Program-made: the position numbers and the translations under genes | In this document: one piece after another, positions 1 through 11,052 of the stretch | How positions within the stretch are numbered: the first letter of the stretch is position 1 | Layout of the letters: every line of letters starts with the position of its first letter | Notes under the pieces: model-generated | Databases searched by the model: none | What the model was told of the DNA's origin: nothing | Seen by the model: the letters and a program-made list of their open reading frames with translations, nothing else | Assembly (NCBI GenBank): GCA_949987565.1 | Contig: OX465103.1 | Location: 13,994,774-14,058,773, forward strand | Direction of reading: 5' to 3' | Source: Luidia sarsii | Taxonomy: Eukaryota > Echinodermata > Asteroidea > Paxillosida > Luidiidae | Length of the DNA: 64,000 bases

Positions 1-3000
1 AATCGTGGGAAATGTGACACGAACTTCCCCCAGTTATAAATCATACAAGTTTGATTGTTGCCTCCACATTTGAATACAAACAACTCTCCACCCCCCCCCT
101 CCACCAAATACTGACAACTAAGGCTGTGGAGTAAACACAGGATCTGTTGAGCTTCTTGCCATGCCAAGTGCCTGCATGCAAGACTGCCAGAGCAGGAAGG
201 GATGAAGATTGATGGCCAACGGTTCTGCTCCAACTTGGAAGAACACCAAACCGTTGTTTATCTTCAAGAAGGGGCCATGTATATCTTCATCTTCTGCCAA
301 CGTATTCTGCCAGGTTCAAAATGTGATTGACCCTCAAGGCTGTGCACTGCAATTTTGTACTGGACCTTAATTGTCAGCTCCCCCTTCCTCTCCTCCCACC
401 CTCCTCTCAACTCCCCCTACAGAAAGCCATTCGTCAAAGTTTTCAGAGACCCAATTCTTTCAACCCCACCGGGACTTCTCTCAAAAGGCAGCAATATGAT
501 GCCATTCTGTGAGCATCTGTGCGTGGACTCTGGTCGACTCAATTGTCCACAGTAAAATGCGCATTTAAAGTGTGTAGGATCTAAGCCTTCTTAGGGACCT
601 TTGGGGGTATGACTGGAGGGGATTTCACACAAGATAGCCCAGCCCTGCCCTGTAGCTTCTGGAGAAAAAAAACCCCACCAATCACCTGGAATAGATGGGG
701 GCCAATTTGCTGGACAATGCCTGCCACTGTTTGGGAGACCGCAGGTAAAGCCAGAGCCTTGGCGGGCAGTAACTTTGAGGAGATGAGGTGAGGGGAGGTT
801 GGTTGGCCTTCCCCTTGGCAGTGGAAGTTTCACCTTATATATAGCTGTCACCTCCAAACAAAAGACTTCCCTCTCTTCTTCCTGAAAGACCGACCCCCCT
901 GATTCTTTCATGGCCCTCAGCAAAGCCCTAGGTGCTAGAGGTCACCCTATTTCTTTTCGTCCAGGGGCGCTGTCATGGTTGGAGTTTCACGGCTGCTTTT
1001 AAAACTCCATTACACTGAAGGCGAGCGAGGTTCCCCTGGATCAACAATCATCAGGTGCACTGACAAACTGTCAGCATTGAGTTCAATGCCCCTGGGCCGT
1101 TGGAGTTACGAGTCACACTGAGTTCAAACTCCGACCACTTGGAATCGGTCACAATCTGAAAGGCTTGATGTCCCTGCCCCTCCCCCACCTATCCCTCTCC
1201 TGCACTCCATTGAGAAAAGGTCCAAAAGTGACAGGAATCGCACGCATGTGATCCTTCATAGGGTTCTCCCAAAAGATTGGTGTTGGGGGGGGGGAATAAA
1301 GTCAGACAGCATTTCATCCAGGCCAGTTGTTTTTTTCCTTGAGTGGAACATCCGTTTTCTAAGGAAGAAGGGATTGACAAACCGCAGGATATGTAATTGG
1401 GGCTGTAGTTCCTCTGACGTCAAAGGAAAATTTGCAGCGGGTCAGGGAAAGTCCGTACGGATGGGTCAATCAGTACACATTCCCTGGCATGTGCTAATCT
1501 TCTTGGAGCAGCACTTTGGTCGGCAGACAGGCTGAAAATCTTAGCCAAAATGTCCTTCTAGCTCTTATCAATTGTATTCATGCTAAATCGCAATTACGAG
1601 CATACATTAAGAAAGATTGATTACAATGAAATGGCAAAAGATGTTTGTTCACTTGGAATCGTGGAATCGGGGCTCAAGGTGTCAACTATCAGCTGCCCAT
1701 ATTGGTTCCACATTAAGTCAAGAACCTAATTAATGGCTACAGAGGTTGTTATGGGTAACAGAGCATCTGCCCGCACTCAAGCATAGACTACAGATGGAAC
1801 AGCCTCAGACATAGCCATAGCCCATCAATGCTATCGTCTCACATTGAGCAGGGCAAAGAAACACTCACTGACTCTGAGATCCTCCTCGAGGCAAAAAACA
1901 TCCTATTACATCTACCGGTACGTGACGGGGAAATTACCATGACACGTTCCTGCCCCATTCTTCCCTCCCTTAATTCCTGACCTCTATCCCCCTTCCCACC
2001 CTTTCCCCTCCCATCCCCTCCTCCTCCTCCTCCCTGAACATATATTGACTCAGCTGAGAAGAGAGTACATCCCCTAGACTCCTGCAGTCTGATTCCCTGG
2101 GCTCTATCAAAAAAAAATGTCCACAAGCCACAAACTGTGCAAATAGAAATGCCAGGGCCGCAGCTAAGCCACTGAAAGGCTTTCTCATCTCAAGATCAAT
2201 ACATTGTGGCTGGGAGACTCAATAAACAGCCTCCCCTGTTCTCACAGGAAACAACTGGGAAAACTATCACACTCCCATCAAATTCTGAGCTTCACGGACT
2301 GAGGGCTTCTCAATGTATTTTCTCTCTTTACAGGGAATACCGCAGAGTTGGTTGTAAAACACTGCTCGTTTGAATTCAGTGAACAGCTGAACTGAAGAGA
2401 ACAGCTGAAGACCGACAACAAAAATGAAGAACGCCTGCCACCTGACTTGATGTTATGGTCCTATAGCAGGACCTGTCTCAGAGGAAGAATTTGTGTGTAT
2501 TGCGCTTGAGAGGGAGGGCATTTGCAAAGCGCCCAAGTTGTTTCCTGGCTGATTTCATAGAGATTTATCTCATGCTGAAATAGCTTGAAAAATATTACAG
2601 ATTTCAATGGTGGCCAATTGTACGTGTACACTACTGTACAGACTCATCTGTTAGTGTACATGTACCAGTCAGTTGTAATTATGTACTGTATTCTGTTTCT
2701 TTGCTTTGGGCCTCAGTGAACCAGAGGATTGGCACAGTGAGATGCAGCAAGGGCTATTGTTCACAAATGCTTGGTATATACACAGAAAAACAGGCTTTTA
2801 ATGGTCACAGCTCACTGGAAACGACTCACAATAACAGACATATGTGTGCACTCAGCGTGACCGCAATTTCCTGTGCCAAAAACAGGATGGCATTTCGATC
2901 CGATGACGATTGCTTTCGTTCTTGCCTACATCTTGCACAGACATCTGTCTGAGTCAACTGCTTCCACTTACGCCCAGCTTCTCCAAGCTTAAGCATATTA

Positions 3001-3376
3001 GGCTGTTCCCCCCTCCCCCTTCAGTAGTTAACAGGAGTAAAGCCAGCGTCTCATCCACTCCGCACGCTGCAGTCATCCCGCATGCATTCCCCCTACCACC
3101 ATCACCACCACCACCACGCTATTTATACTGGTCTACTGCCTTTGATCTTTCTCAGCCCCGATGAGTGACTCGTAGGAGCGTACCCACACGCTTGCACTCA
3201 GGTCTGTCTAGGAGCTTATCATATGGATGTAACACGAGCACACCTCCAGGTGCAGGGAATAAAAGCCAGCATGACTAGCCTGACCTTGGATGTGGGAGCC
3301 AAACTTTGACTTCTACCCTTCCAGCAAGATTAGGACCGCCATAAAGAGATAGCATGGCATAAAAAGCCTCACCGTC
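1..3376. other. Intergenic stretch with no recognisable gene
   Basis: No ORF here has recognisable homology, and no RNA gene was seen. Contents are mixed-complexity DNA with several C-rich or G-rich runs (near 90-105, 1285-1295 and 3005-3020) and a pyrimidine-rich stretch at about 1960-2035. A minus-strand TATATATAAGG-like sequence lies at about 835-850, with no exon I can tie to it. Distal exons of the minus-strand gene that appears to start near 7.05 kb could lie here, but I could not identify one convincingly. Confidence 0.6.
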
Positions 3377-3416
3377 ATGTTTGATAGAGTCATGGGCAGA
3401 GGGGTTGATGTAGATG

Positions 3417-3770
3417 GATCAATCACCAGTCAATTAATCAATATGTCAATCAATCAATACATCAATCAATCAATATATCAATCAATCAGTACATCAATCA
3501 ATGAAAACATCAGTCAATCAATACGTCAATCAATCAATATGTCAATCGATCAATATGTCAATCAATCAATAATTCAATCAATCAATATATAGATTAATCA
3601 ATATTTCATTCAATCAATATGTCAATCAATCAATATTTCATTCAATCAATACATCAATCAATCAATCAACTGATAAACTAACCATTAAATCAGCCAACTA
3701 ACCAATCAATCAATTATCAGTAACTCAACCCATCAGTCAATTAATCCATTCATTCATCCATCAACCAAAT
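3417..3770. repeat. (ATCAATCA)n-type tetranucleotide satellite
   Basis: About 350 bases are made of degenerate AATC units (AATCAATC, ATGTCAATCAATC and similar) with occasional GTCA, ACAT or ATTT interruptions. The decay pattern fits a mutated simple repeat. ORFs reading through it, such as the Q/S/I/N-rich one at 3377-3592, are low-complexity artefacts. Confidence 0.95.
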
Positions 3771-3902
3771 GACACTCTCTAGGCACTAATAATATCGATG
3801 ATTTGCTCTGAGATGCTACAAGACATGCAAAGGATGTGGAGGGAGACATGTGTCTGTTACAATTGATGAAGGGTTATCCATCATGGGTTGAGTTACAGTG
3901 GA

Positions 3903-4425
3903 TTGTGAATTCTACCATGCACTCACTAACCTGTAGTGAAGTTTCAAATGAAACTAAAGTGACTAAGAGTGAATGGTTCTGTGCATGTCATCACTCTTCC
4001 CACCTTCACCCCTCCCCTCCCCTCCCCTTCCCTCCATGCATCTGGCCTTGCGAGCAGGTGTCTGTTCCATTCCACCCTGCCAGGCTGGATAATAATTCAC
4101 ATAGACAGTGCATTCTGTGCATGTGGCAAGTCCACTTAGCCAGGTAATGACTTGCCAAAGCCACCCAGCTGCTGTGCTAACCCCCCTCCCCTCCCCATCC
4201 CCCCAACTCAGAAGCCAACAGGCAAACCTTGGGGGCCTGATAGGAAAGGAAACCTACATGTGGGCCTGTGAGACCCTCACATGTGATCCATAGTAACAAA
4301 CTAATGGGTTTTTTATGTCAAAAATTAGGATCGAAGTAACAAACTAATGGGTTTTTTTATGTCAAAAATTAGGAATTTGAAACACCAGGCTCTCTTTGTG
4401 AATTCTACCATGCACTCACTAACCT
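3903..4425 (+). repeat. Pair of 30-bp exact direct repeats about 490 bp apart
   Basis: The same 30 bases, beginning TTGTGAATTCTACCATGCAC, occur at 3903-3932 and 4396-4425. Both copies are followed by related A/T-rich sequence containing TTTCAATGAAA or a close match. The spacing suggests a local duplication or the footprint of an older insertion. No terminal inverted repeats flank the intervening DNA. Confidence 0.8.
4292..4374 (+). repeat. Tandem duplication of a 39-bp unit
   Basis: A unit starting AGTAACAAACTAATGGG and ending AAAAATTAGGA occurs at 4292-4330 and again at 4335-4374. The copies are separated by 4 bp and differ by one T in a T-run. It lies just left of the TTAA-flanked MITE. 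Confidence 0.9.
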
Positions 4426-4525
4426 TTGAATGTTTTCAATGAAATAAAAAAGCTGTTGGTAGAGTATTTGTGTAAAAAGACAAAAAAGCACTCTTCCCAC
4501 CTGAAGTGGTTCAGAAGCCCCAAGT

Positions 4526-5068
4526 TTAAAGCCATGTCTGCACTGGACTTTTTGTTTTCCGGGGATTTTACCGAGCTGATGGGTAAATAGAAAATGGGCA
4601 AATATCACCGGTGTCTGCACTTGGACTTTCCACTCGGGTATCTTAACCGTGACGCGGGGGAGAATTACTGAGCTGTCAATACTGTGGCTCATGAGGACGC
4701 TTTACATGACCTTTTTGTGCATTGACCGGATGAGAGAAAAGGTTCACACAAGCGCGCGTAGCATACCTTGCCGCAAGCAATGCGCATGCGTGGTGACTCA
4801 CTGGTGGACAGGGACCGGATATTCGCTTTACTGAGCCGCATTTACTCGACACGCACTGTCCGCACTGGACTTTTCGTTTTGGGAAGAGTGTCTCGGTAAT
4901 TCTTTCTGGGCAGAAGTTGGCTGGTAGAAATGCCCGCACGGATCGGGAAAAGTAACTGAGAGGAAGACTTCCGGAGATGTCCGCACTGGACTTAAAATGG
5001 GTAAAGTACCCAGTGTCTCGGTTACTTTGCCCCCCCCCAAAAAAAAGTCCAGTGCGGACAGGGCTTAA
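4526..5068. mobile_element. MITE with about 22-bp TIRs and TTAA duplication (piggyBac-type)
   Basis: The left end reads TTAA then AGCCATGTCTGCACTGGAC (from 4526). The reverse complement of the right end reads TTAA then GCCCTGTCCGCACTGGAC (ending 5068). Both then run into T-tracts. TTAA flanks both sides (4526-4529 and 5065-5068), which is the target preference of piggyBac transposases. The TIR core TGTCYGCACTGGACTT recurs internally near 4857 and 4979, giving subterminal direct repeats. No transposase ORF is present. ORFs within it (for example 4405-4692 and 4828-5040, minus) are chance. The family is inferred from structure only. Confidence 0.8.
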
Positions 5069-6660
5069 GAGGATCTGTGACAGGTTTTCTTTTTCTGGAG
5101 GGACTACATCCCATGGCCGCGGGAGATTTCCAAAAAGCTGTGTTGCTAGGACCTCTCACTGAGCATCAAAGGGATGGGGAGAAGTATGACTCAAGCCGCC
5201 CACTCACACTTAAAAGGGAGCAAGGCCCTCAACCACAAAGCTATTTAAAACAAAAAAACCCACGCAATATTGTCCACACACTAAGGTCATACATAACCAC
5301 ACGCAACAAATCTCTTCTTACATGACCTTGACAGTTTCATTTTAATCTTGGTCCACTATTCCTAAGAGTATTACTTGAAAAAAGAGCTGGGCTGAAAGTG
5401 GCGGGGCAATAAATCATTGTTTGTAGTCTGAAGGGTTACAGATAATATACAGGGAATAGTCAAACACAAACTTTAAACCTTCAATCATAAAGATTGAACA
5501 TGGTCCCTTGGACACAAAAAAATTAACTTAGGGTTAGGGTTGGGGGTCAGGGTTAGGGTTAGGGTTAGACTGGACTACCCTACCCCTTCCCCTACCTCTT
5601 CCCTTTCCCCTAACCCCAAAGTTTAAGGGACCTTGCGCAAACTTGAAGATCATGGGAAGAATTGCCTAGCTACCATTTGTAAATTGTGCCATCTCCATCC
5701 TGGTGTGAATGGCTTCACCTGTAAACAACCCCCAAGAAGTGTGTACGATTCCCAATGCTTGCGTTAAAGACACAAGCCCACATTTAAGAGGGGGGCAGTC
5801 ATCAAAGAAAAAAAAACACTCTCGCACAACTCACAAGTCTGTCTAGTTGCATGTGGAAATGTCTCGTTGTGAGTATGTCCGGCTATGAAAAGAACCCATG
5901 AACTTTTCAAAACCACACATACACACACATGGTATCACCGCAAACCTCCTTTGACTCGCTACCTCCACCACAAATAGTCTGAAAACTCTCCAAAGTCCAA
6001 ACACAAATATGTTGTGGATGGCATACTGCCTATAACGATCTGAAATCTCCCAATTTTTTTTTTTTTTAGGTTCTGCCTTTGAGAAAATGTCCCGCTAGGA
6101 TCAATAAATTGAACTTGTTATCTTTTACAGATCTCTTGACAAACAGTTTTCTGGTTTCTCACAACAATAAAAAAAAAGGGTGGCTGAGTCAATCTAAGGT
6201 GGAATCTACTGGTAAAAGGTGAACACAGAGGGAAAAAAGTGGAACATGGTCTAAATTCCCCACTGAGAAAGTCAATTGCAAGCCACGGGTTTTCCTGCTA
6301 TTTTCTCTCTCTCGGGCTGAGGGTCAAATAACCAGCTTTATGTTGGGGGAAATTGGAGGCCAGTTTGAGATGTGTAACCAATCCGGGACAAAACACAGAC
6401 CTAGTTTTTTGGGGGTGGAGGGGAGAAAAGGGGAGGGGGTCAGTAAAATTGAACAGCCTTTTACCGCCGGTGTCTGTAAATTTTGGATGATGTATTTTTT
6501 TAGCTAAAAAAAAATCACAATCATAATCAGAAATGCACAATCATATGCAAATGCTGTCATCAATTAAACACAAGTTAATTGCTTGGATTTCAACTGCACC
6601 CTGTGAAACATTCACAAATGTAAAATTACTCTGATACTTAATTAAAAAGGAAGTTTGTAC
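5069..6660. other. Non-coding stretch, likely intron of the minus-strand gene starting near 7.05 kb
   Basis: Apart from the telomere-like tract, I see only A- and T-runs and a truncated hammerhead-like repeat at about 6073-6108 (CTGCCTTTGAGAAAATG followed by a CGCTAGGATC-like half hairpin). If the donor at 6664 is real, this is intron 1 of that gene. No second exon was recognised. Confidence 0.45.
5528..5568 (+). repeat. Interstitial TTAGGG telomere-like tract
   Basis: Several TTAGGG units with degenerate ones between them (GTTGGGGGTCAGGG) occur within about 40 bp. A loosely complementary C-rich stretch follows about 15 bp downstream (5580-5625). This matches the metazoan telomere unit but is short and internal, consistent with double-strand-break repair filler or chance expansion. 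Confidence 0.75.
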
Positions 6661-6664
6661 TCAC

Positions 6665-6696
6665 AGAAATAACAAGCGCTTGAGATGAAGATGCAT
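6665..6696 (-). CDS. Putative first coding exon of a secreted or membrane protein (partial)
   Basis: On the minus strand an ATG (6696-6694) opens a short coding run, MHLHLKRLLFL, which ends in the middle of the Leu codon at a strong donor, CT|GTGAGTAC (donor from 6664). A basic start followed by leucines is how signal peptides begin, so I infer an exported product, but only eleven residues are visible. About 350-390 bp upstream lies a consensus TATA box in the right orientation, which makes a long 5' UTR in the same exon plausible. The next exon must start in phase 2; I could not identify it. Nothing in the fragment allows a family assignment. Confidence 0.4.
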
Positions 6697-7078
6697 TGTG
6701 AAGATCTGAAGGCCAGGTGTCACGGTGCAGATTCCAACAGCTGTTTGAGGGAACGTGGAGCAGGCTCGTTTGAGGTTCTGCTTGTTTCAAGGGAGGCTCT
6801 GGTCTGTTGCCAAGAGGTTAATTGAAGGGCTCAGTAAAGGGAACACCTTCAGCGTGCACTCTGCAAATATCAGCTCGGCTGAACACGGTGGTAGCTGAAA
6901 GAGTGATGGAGGGGGTGGTGACTCTCTCAAGAGCGATAGCCGCCGATGAAGCAATCGTCCGTAGCTTGCTTGATGATGAAGTGGATGAGCAGTGGCTTGT
7001 AGTCTCCTTCTCCTCTCAGACAGCTCTGAATCAGCAACTCCCGGGATCCTCTGAGGGGAGCTGGCTCCAATCCGGGGG

Positions 7079-7086
7079 CTTTTATA
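7079..7086 (-). promoter_or_regulatory. TATA box (TATAAAAG), minus strand
   Basis: The minus strand reads CTCTATAAAAGCCCCCGG, a near-perfect TATA box in a GC-rich context. A start site about 30 bp downstream (near 7050-7056) is expected, where TCAGAG resembles an initiator. The transcript would run leftward through about 350 bases of leader to the ATG at 6696. The element is seen directly; its use as a promoter is inferred. Confidence 0.5.
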
Positions 7087-8024
7087 GAGTGGGGAAGGGT
7101 GCCTGCCTGGTAGTCTTTGCGTTTCAGGGGAAGGATCCAGGAGGTGAGGGGGGGGGGGGTTAGGGGGCTGGCTCACGCACCTCCTAATGGTGATGGTGCC
7201 GGGTGATCTAGTTTTTTTTCTTTTTCTTTTTTCTTTAATCCCTGCCGCAAAACTTGGACTGACTGCCAGTTGAGGTGTTTCTCTCTTCTCTCAGGGTCTC
7301 CAGGGAAGGGGGGGGGGGTGGGGGGATTCAAGTGCTGGTGTGTGCATTGGTTTTGTGAATGACTTGAATCAGTGCTGGGTCTAGCCAGTGCCTGCTACAC
7401 ACACACACACACACAAAAGCCAGGAGTCTGGTTGGCTGGCTGGCTGACTGGCTGACTGACACTCAGTGCGTGCGCCTCCAAAAACGCCTGCAGTGTGTGC
7501 CAGCAGTAGTAGTAGTGCCTGTGCACTGTGCATCTGATCCTGAGCCAAAGAAGAAAAAAAAAAGCCCCAACAGGCTCTGTTTACCCACACCCAAAGGGCA
7601 ATGACACCAAACATACACAGTTAACAAGCTCTGCCCAACCACAATGTCACTGTACACACCACACACACCATTGCAAGCTCTGTGGTCACCATCGCAAACG
7701 CATGACATCAGGCATTGGCACAGTGTACATGCACATGGGGGGCCTAGCCTTGATCTACTAAAATAGAAGAGGGAAAAATGTGCAAAATTAATTCCAGATT
7801 TATATTTCCTTTTGTAGAAATGAGTTATGGATTTGTTTCGGCTAGGCTCCGGCCAAAAAAAATGCAAAAACATGTTGATCAAGCTTGGGATTTTTGGCAT
7901 TACTTTTCACTTTCAGCTTGTCTTGCCAACAGAACTGGGGAACAGAAATTTCCTACTAAAAATAAAGAAATTTCTTTTTCAAACAAATAAAGGAAAAACT
8001 GCCTGGTTTTGAACAGTTTTCAAA
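7087..8024. other. Upstream flank of the TATA promoter, low complexity, no gene
   Basis: This stretch contains G-runs (7150-7160, 7310-7325), a T/C-rich run at about 7210-7235, a (CA)10 microsatellite at 7395-7414 with short GGCT/GACT repeats after it, and an A/T-rich region. ORFs overlapping the microsatellite are artefacts. Confidence 0.6.
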
Positions 8025-8096
8025 AATGGCAAAGGAAACTTTGACTGGAACGTGACTTGAACTTGAGACCTCAGGCTTTGCATACCAGTGCTCTAT
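8025..8096 (-). repeat. tRNA-derived SINE fragment
   Basis: Read on the minus strand this shows a tRNA-like second half: GCACTGGTATGCAAAGCC-type sequence, then GAGGTCTCAAGTTCAAGTCA resembling a B box, then a tail with CCATTTTTGAAAAC. The same tail follows the tRNA-like unit at 13826-13975. The A-box half is degraded. Confidence 0.6.
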
Positions 8097-8687
8097 TTCA
8101 TAATTCTGTTACCAAACAAAAAATAATACATATGGTCTTAAGATACAAAACTGATTTTGGATGAAATTTCCTCAAGTTAATTAGTTGTGAAACATCATTT
8201 GTTCACTTAAATTGAAAATCATCATGAAATTAAATTACAAACTTTTAAACTAAACAGACTGAATCAAATATTTGGCACCTGATTGCATAAGCAGTATAAC
8301 AAAGACAACATTGCTGAAAAAGTTACAATGGTGCAGCTTATACATCAAGGCCTGAAACTTTAGAGCCCTGTGGCTTAGTACACTGGACAGCTTCTACATG
8401 GTATTTGGAAAATTATGGTACACTGTACATACATTTCACAGCACTTATCCTCTCCAGTCTTCAAAGCTGGAACTTTCTTCCAAGATCTCACTGCAGCCTA
8501 ATTTTTTTTTTTTTCATTTGAAAATAAATCTTTGATTTGTTTGGTGTTCTTGACTCTCAATTAAGTCCCTTTTAGATTTGTTTGTGTGTGTTAACATTCC
8601 CTATTATTCTGCATAAAGGATTACTGACTGTAGAACAAATGAATGAACAAACAAACCAACAAATGAATAGTCCAACAAATGAACATT

Positions 8688-8790
8688 CTGCCTTTGAGAA
8701 AGGTCCTGCTAGGACCGAAACGTCAGGCCCACTAAATTTTTAATACTTTGCACTTTGTTCATTTTAGTCAGTAAGCAGATGTCAACTTTT
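8688..8790 (+). repeat. Hammerhead-like hairpin repeat, best-preserved copy
   Basis: GCCT (8690-8693) can pair with AGGC (8725-8728). Between them lie TTGAGAAA, a perfect 6-bp hairpin GGTCCT-GCT-AGGACC (8702-8716), then GAAAC and GTC immediately before the 3' arm. This is the topology of a hammerhead ribozyme with collapsed stem III, but the CUGANGA strand is altered. The rest of the unit is A/T-rich and ends with a TTTTAGTCAGTAAGCAG-type motif that is also found after other copies. Confidence 0.7.
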
Positions 8791-9470
8791 CTGCATATTA
8801 CCCTGGAGTATGGATGAACAAGTAAACAAATCAACTTCAGATGAACCTGCATGTTTTTGTTTTTCGTTTTTTTTTTAACATACAGGTACATGAGGTTTAT
8901 CCATTATGATCATAGAATGCTGGAGACGTGTTCTCTAATTGTCAAGATCTGCTCCCCTACAAAAGAAATACCCCTTTTCCCAGCTTGTACTGAATGGACA
9001 ATCCAAATGCTACACTCTGATCTGCCCGCTGCATATGACTGAGAAGGACAGCCACTGGGACACCTGTGCGCGGTACAGGTGGACGTGTTTCGGGAAAATT
9101 ACAAAAGGAGCGACAGAGTGGAAGCTCGCTTCAGAGATGTTTTGCAAGAGATGAAAGGCTTGCGCCTTGGCCGTTGCACAGTCTTTGCAGTGGCATTCCT
9201 GGCCGAAAGTCAAATTGACTGTAAAGTAGTTGACTCAGAGTGAAGACTGCAGGGCACTGGAGCATTGGCAGCCGCCCGCCAAACAGTCCTATCAAGGCCA
9301 GCAAGGTAATTGTCGGGACAGACCTGGTCATAATACCTTGACAGACCTCCAAATATCAGGTTTTCCCATTCAAGTTGGCCTTTATCTTAGGGGGGGGAGG
9401 GGGCTGCCCCAATTCCAACAGAAAAGCAAGATATCTTAAGACTTGAAGGTTTGCAGGGTGGAAGCGCCAA

Positions 9471-9652
9471 GAGGAAGGTTTGCGGTGACACCCTGTGGGC
9501 CTAAGGCATCTCTTTTGAGGAGTGTGAGTGGCTCATGATGACACAGAGTACACACTGCTCGAAACGGTGAGGTAGGCCTACTGGCTCCTTTCAGAGCCAC
9601 ACACTCCTTCTCAAAAGAGATGTGTTACATGGTGTCACCGCAAAACCTCCTC
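9471..9652. mobile_element. Foldback MITE with GAGGNGGTTTGCGGTGACACC-type ends
   Basis: The left end (GAGGAAGGTTTGCGGTGACA...) and the reverse complement of the right end (GAGGAGGTTTTGCGGTGACA...) match over about 22 bp. An inner pair, TCTCTTTTGAGGAGTGTG and its complement near 9600, extends the palindrome. A related element lies at 62005-62142, and an end-like fragment (ATGGTATCACCGCAAACCTC) at about 5930. The centre contains CACACTGCTCGAAAC, shared with the motif at 23478. No coding capacity. Confidence 0.75.
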
Positions 9653-10679
9653 TAAGAGCTTGAGATGCGTTTCATGATGTCACCACAAGCCTTCCGCTAA
9701 GAGCAATTCTAATTTGAAATTGAACCTTTTGGCCAAAGAAGTAGGTTCAGTAAACCTTTCCCCTCCGATACCAGCCCCTTTCCCCTACCCCTTTCCCGAG
9801 AGTCTCACCATTTGGCATTGAATCTTTCAAAGTCGGTCATCACAACCAAACAACCCTCTTCTTGGCCTAGATTTGGTCATTAACGGTCAATCACTGACCA
9901 TGCATTCATTCAAACGGCCTACAGGTAATCTGGTACTGCACCAAACCATTAAGAAATCAAAGAAATTGGAATGCTATTACTATTTTTTGTGTGTAAACAA
10001 ACAACCTACTTGCTAAATTAACCTGAAGCAAATGGTAGAAGCTTTGATGCTCAACCTTTCAGAGATCCCCCATCAAAAAGACGACCCTGCAATTTCTCCC
10101 CCAATGACATGGTCTTGCAAAGGGAACAAATGCCACACGGAACTGATACAATTCACTTTGATTGCAAGAAACCGCAGAGCCCTTTCTTGTCCAACGGTAA
10201 CAGCCTTCCGAAAGTCATCTGCAAACAAAGCACTGTTTACAAACACCTCTTCTGAGAGCAGTCCAGTGATCTTTTTTTCTGCAAATGGGTGGCCTTTCTC
10301 TACAAACATCTATTTTCTCCAACCCCCCCCACCTCCAACATGGAGTCTATATGGACATCCCTTTGTTCTACACAAGGTCGGGCCTTGATTTGGTTTTTTT
10401 TTTGTGTTGCAGGACTTCATTGAGCCTTGAATGAGGAAATCGGGGATTATTGATGGCAAAATAGCATTCCTGTTTATTGCATTGTGTCTGACTACTGTAT
10501 GGCGCCACAAGTCCTGTCTGAAGTTAGGAAACCACTCACTCTAATTCAGTGAGAGTTTGCTCTACTTGTTGAAATCATTACCACTGTTTGCCAAGTGCCT
10601 GGTGATCAGAGTGGGCGTGAATATGTTTCAATGACAATTTCCCCCACTTGACATATAGGGCCTAGTTAGCAGTGTGTGC
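9653..10679. other. No gene recognised
   Basis: Ordinary mixed sequence. A second partial end of the preceding MITE family (GTCACCACAAGCCTTCCGCTA) lies at about 9680-9703. ORFs at 10032-10388 and 10073-10309 show no domain-like features. Confidence 0.6.
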
Positions 10680-10689
10680 TCAGTGCTCT

Positions 10690-10875
10690 GCCTGATTGCC
10701 TGGTGGATTTGTGCGGGTGAGAGTGTAGTTCAATGAGGGTTGGCCACACTTGACGTAAAATGAGCACTGATGCTCAGCCTGTTGAAAAAAAGAACACAAG
10801 CAGCTCAGGTGGGACTTGAACCCCCGACTCCTGCTTTCTAGTGCAGACCCCCTGAACCACTTGTTCACTGAGCTG
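10690..10875 (-). repeat. tRNA-like SINE or foldback fragment
   Basis: On the minus strand, CAGCTCAGTGAACAAGTGG (A-box-like) is followed about 45 bp later by GGGGGTTCAAGTCCCACC, a good B box. The flank (CTCAGTGCTCTGCCTG and TTCAATGAGGGTT) resembles the foldback element at 60983-61152 in a NOL8 intron, so the two may belong to one composite family. It is not a functional tRNA gene: I could not fold acceptor and anticodon arms. Confidence 0.5.
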
Positions 10876-10974
10876 GTCAAGGTTGTTGTTTTTTGATCAG
10901 GCCCTCAAAAACTGTAGAGATTTGCATTTCAGTCATTTAAGTCAGTAAGCAGCTTGCAACATCAATACAGACAG

Positions 10975-11052
10975 TCTTTTAAAGGTAGGGTGCACCATTT
11001 GCAAAGGTCATGGAATCGCTTCCATACTTTGCCAAACTCAATGTATACATCA
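10975..11052 (+). repeat. Dispersed 72-75 bp repeat, copy 1
   Basis: The segment from TTTTAAAGGTAGGGTGCACC to ACTTTGCCAAACTCAATGTA is repeated with scattered substitutions at about 51733-51806 (TTAAAGGTAGGGTACGCCAC to ACTTTGTCAAACTCAAAGTA). The shared block GAATCGCTTC is exact. No TIR or tRNA homology is visible. Confidence 0.75.

Noticed and set aside
118..310. Minus-strand frame with HAGTWHGKKLNR as an amidated neuropeptide precursor
   Set aside because: One dibasic site after Gly is not enough; the frame is short, has no signal peptide and no second peptide copy.
1970..2188. Minus-strand ORF starting MRKPFSGLAAALAFLFAQFV as a secreted peptide
   Set aside because: The start looks like a signal peptide, but the rest runs into a Glu/Gly-rich translation of a simple pyrimidine tract, its phase does not fit the donor at 6664, and no family is recognisable. 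Chance is likely in a window this size.
6787..7176. 129-aa minus-strand ORF as a gene
   Set aside because: It spans the TATA box and predicted leader; Pro/Ser/His-rich with no domain, better explained as promoter and 5' UTR.
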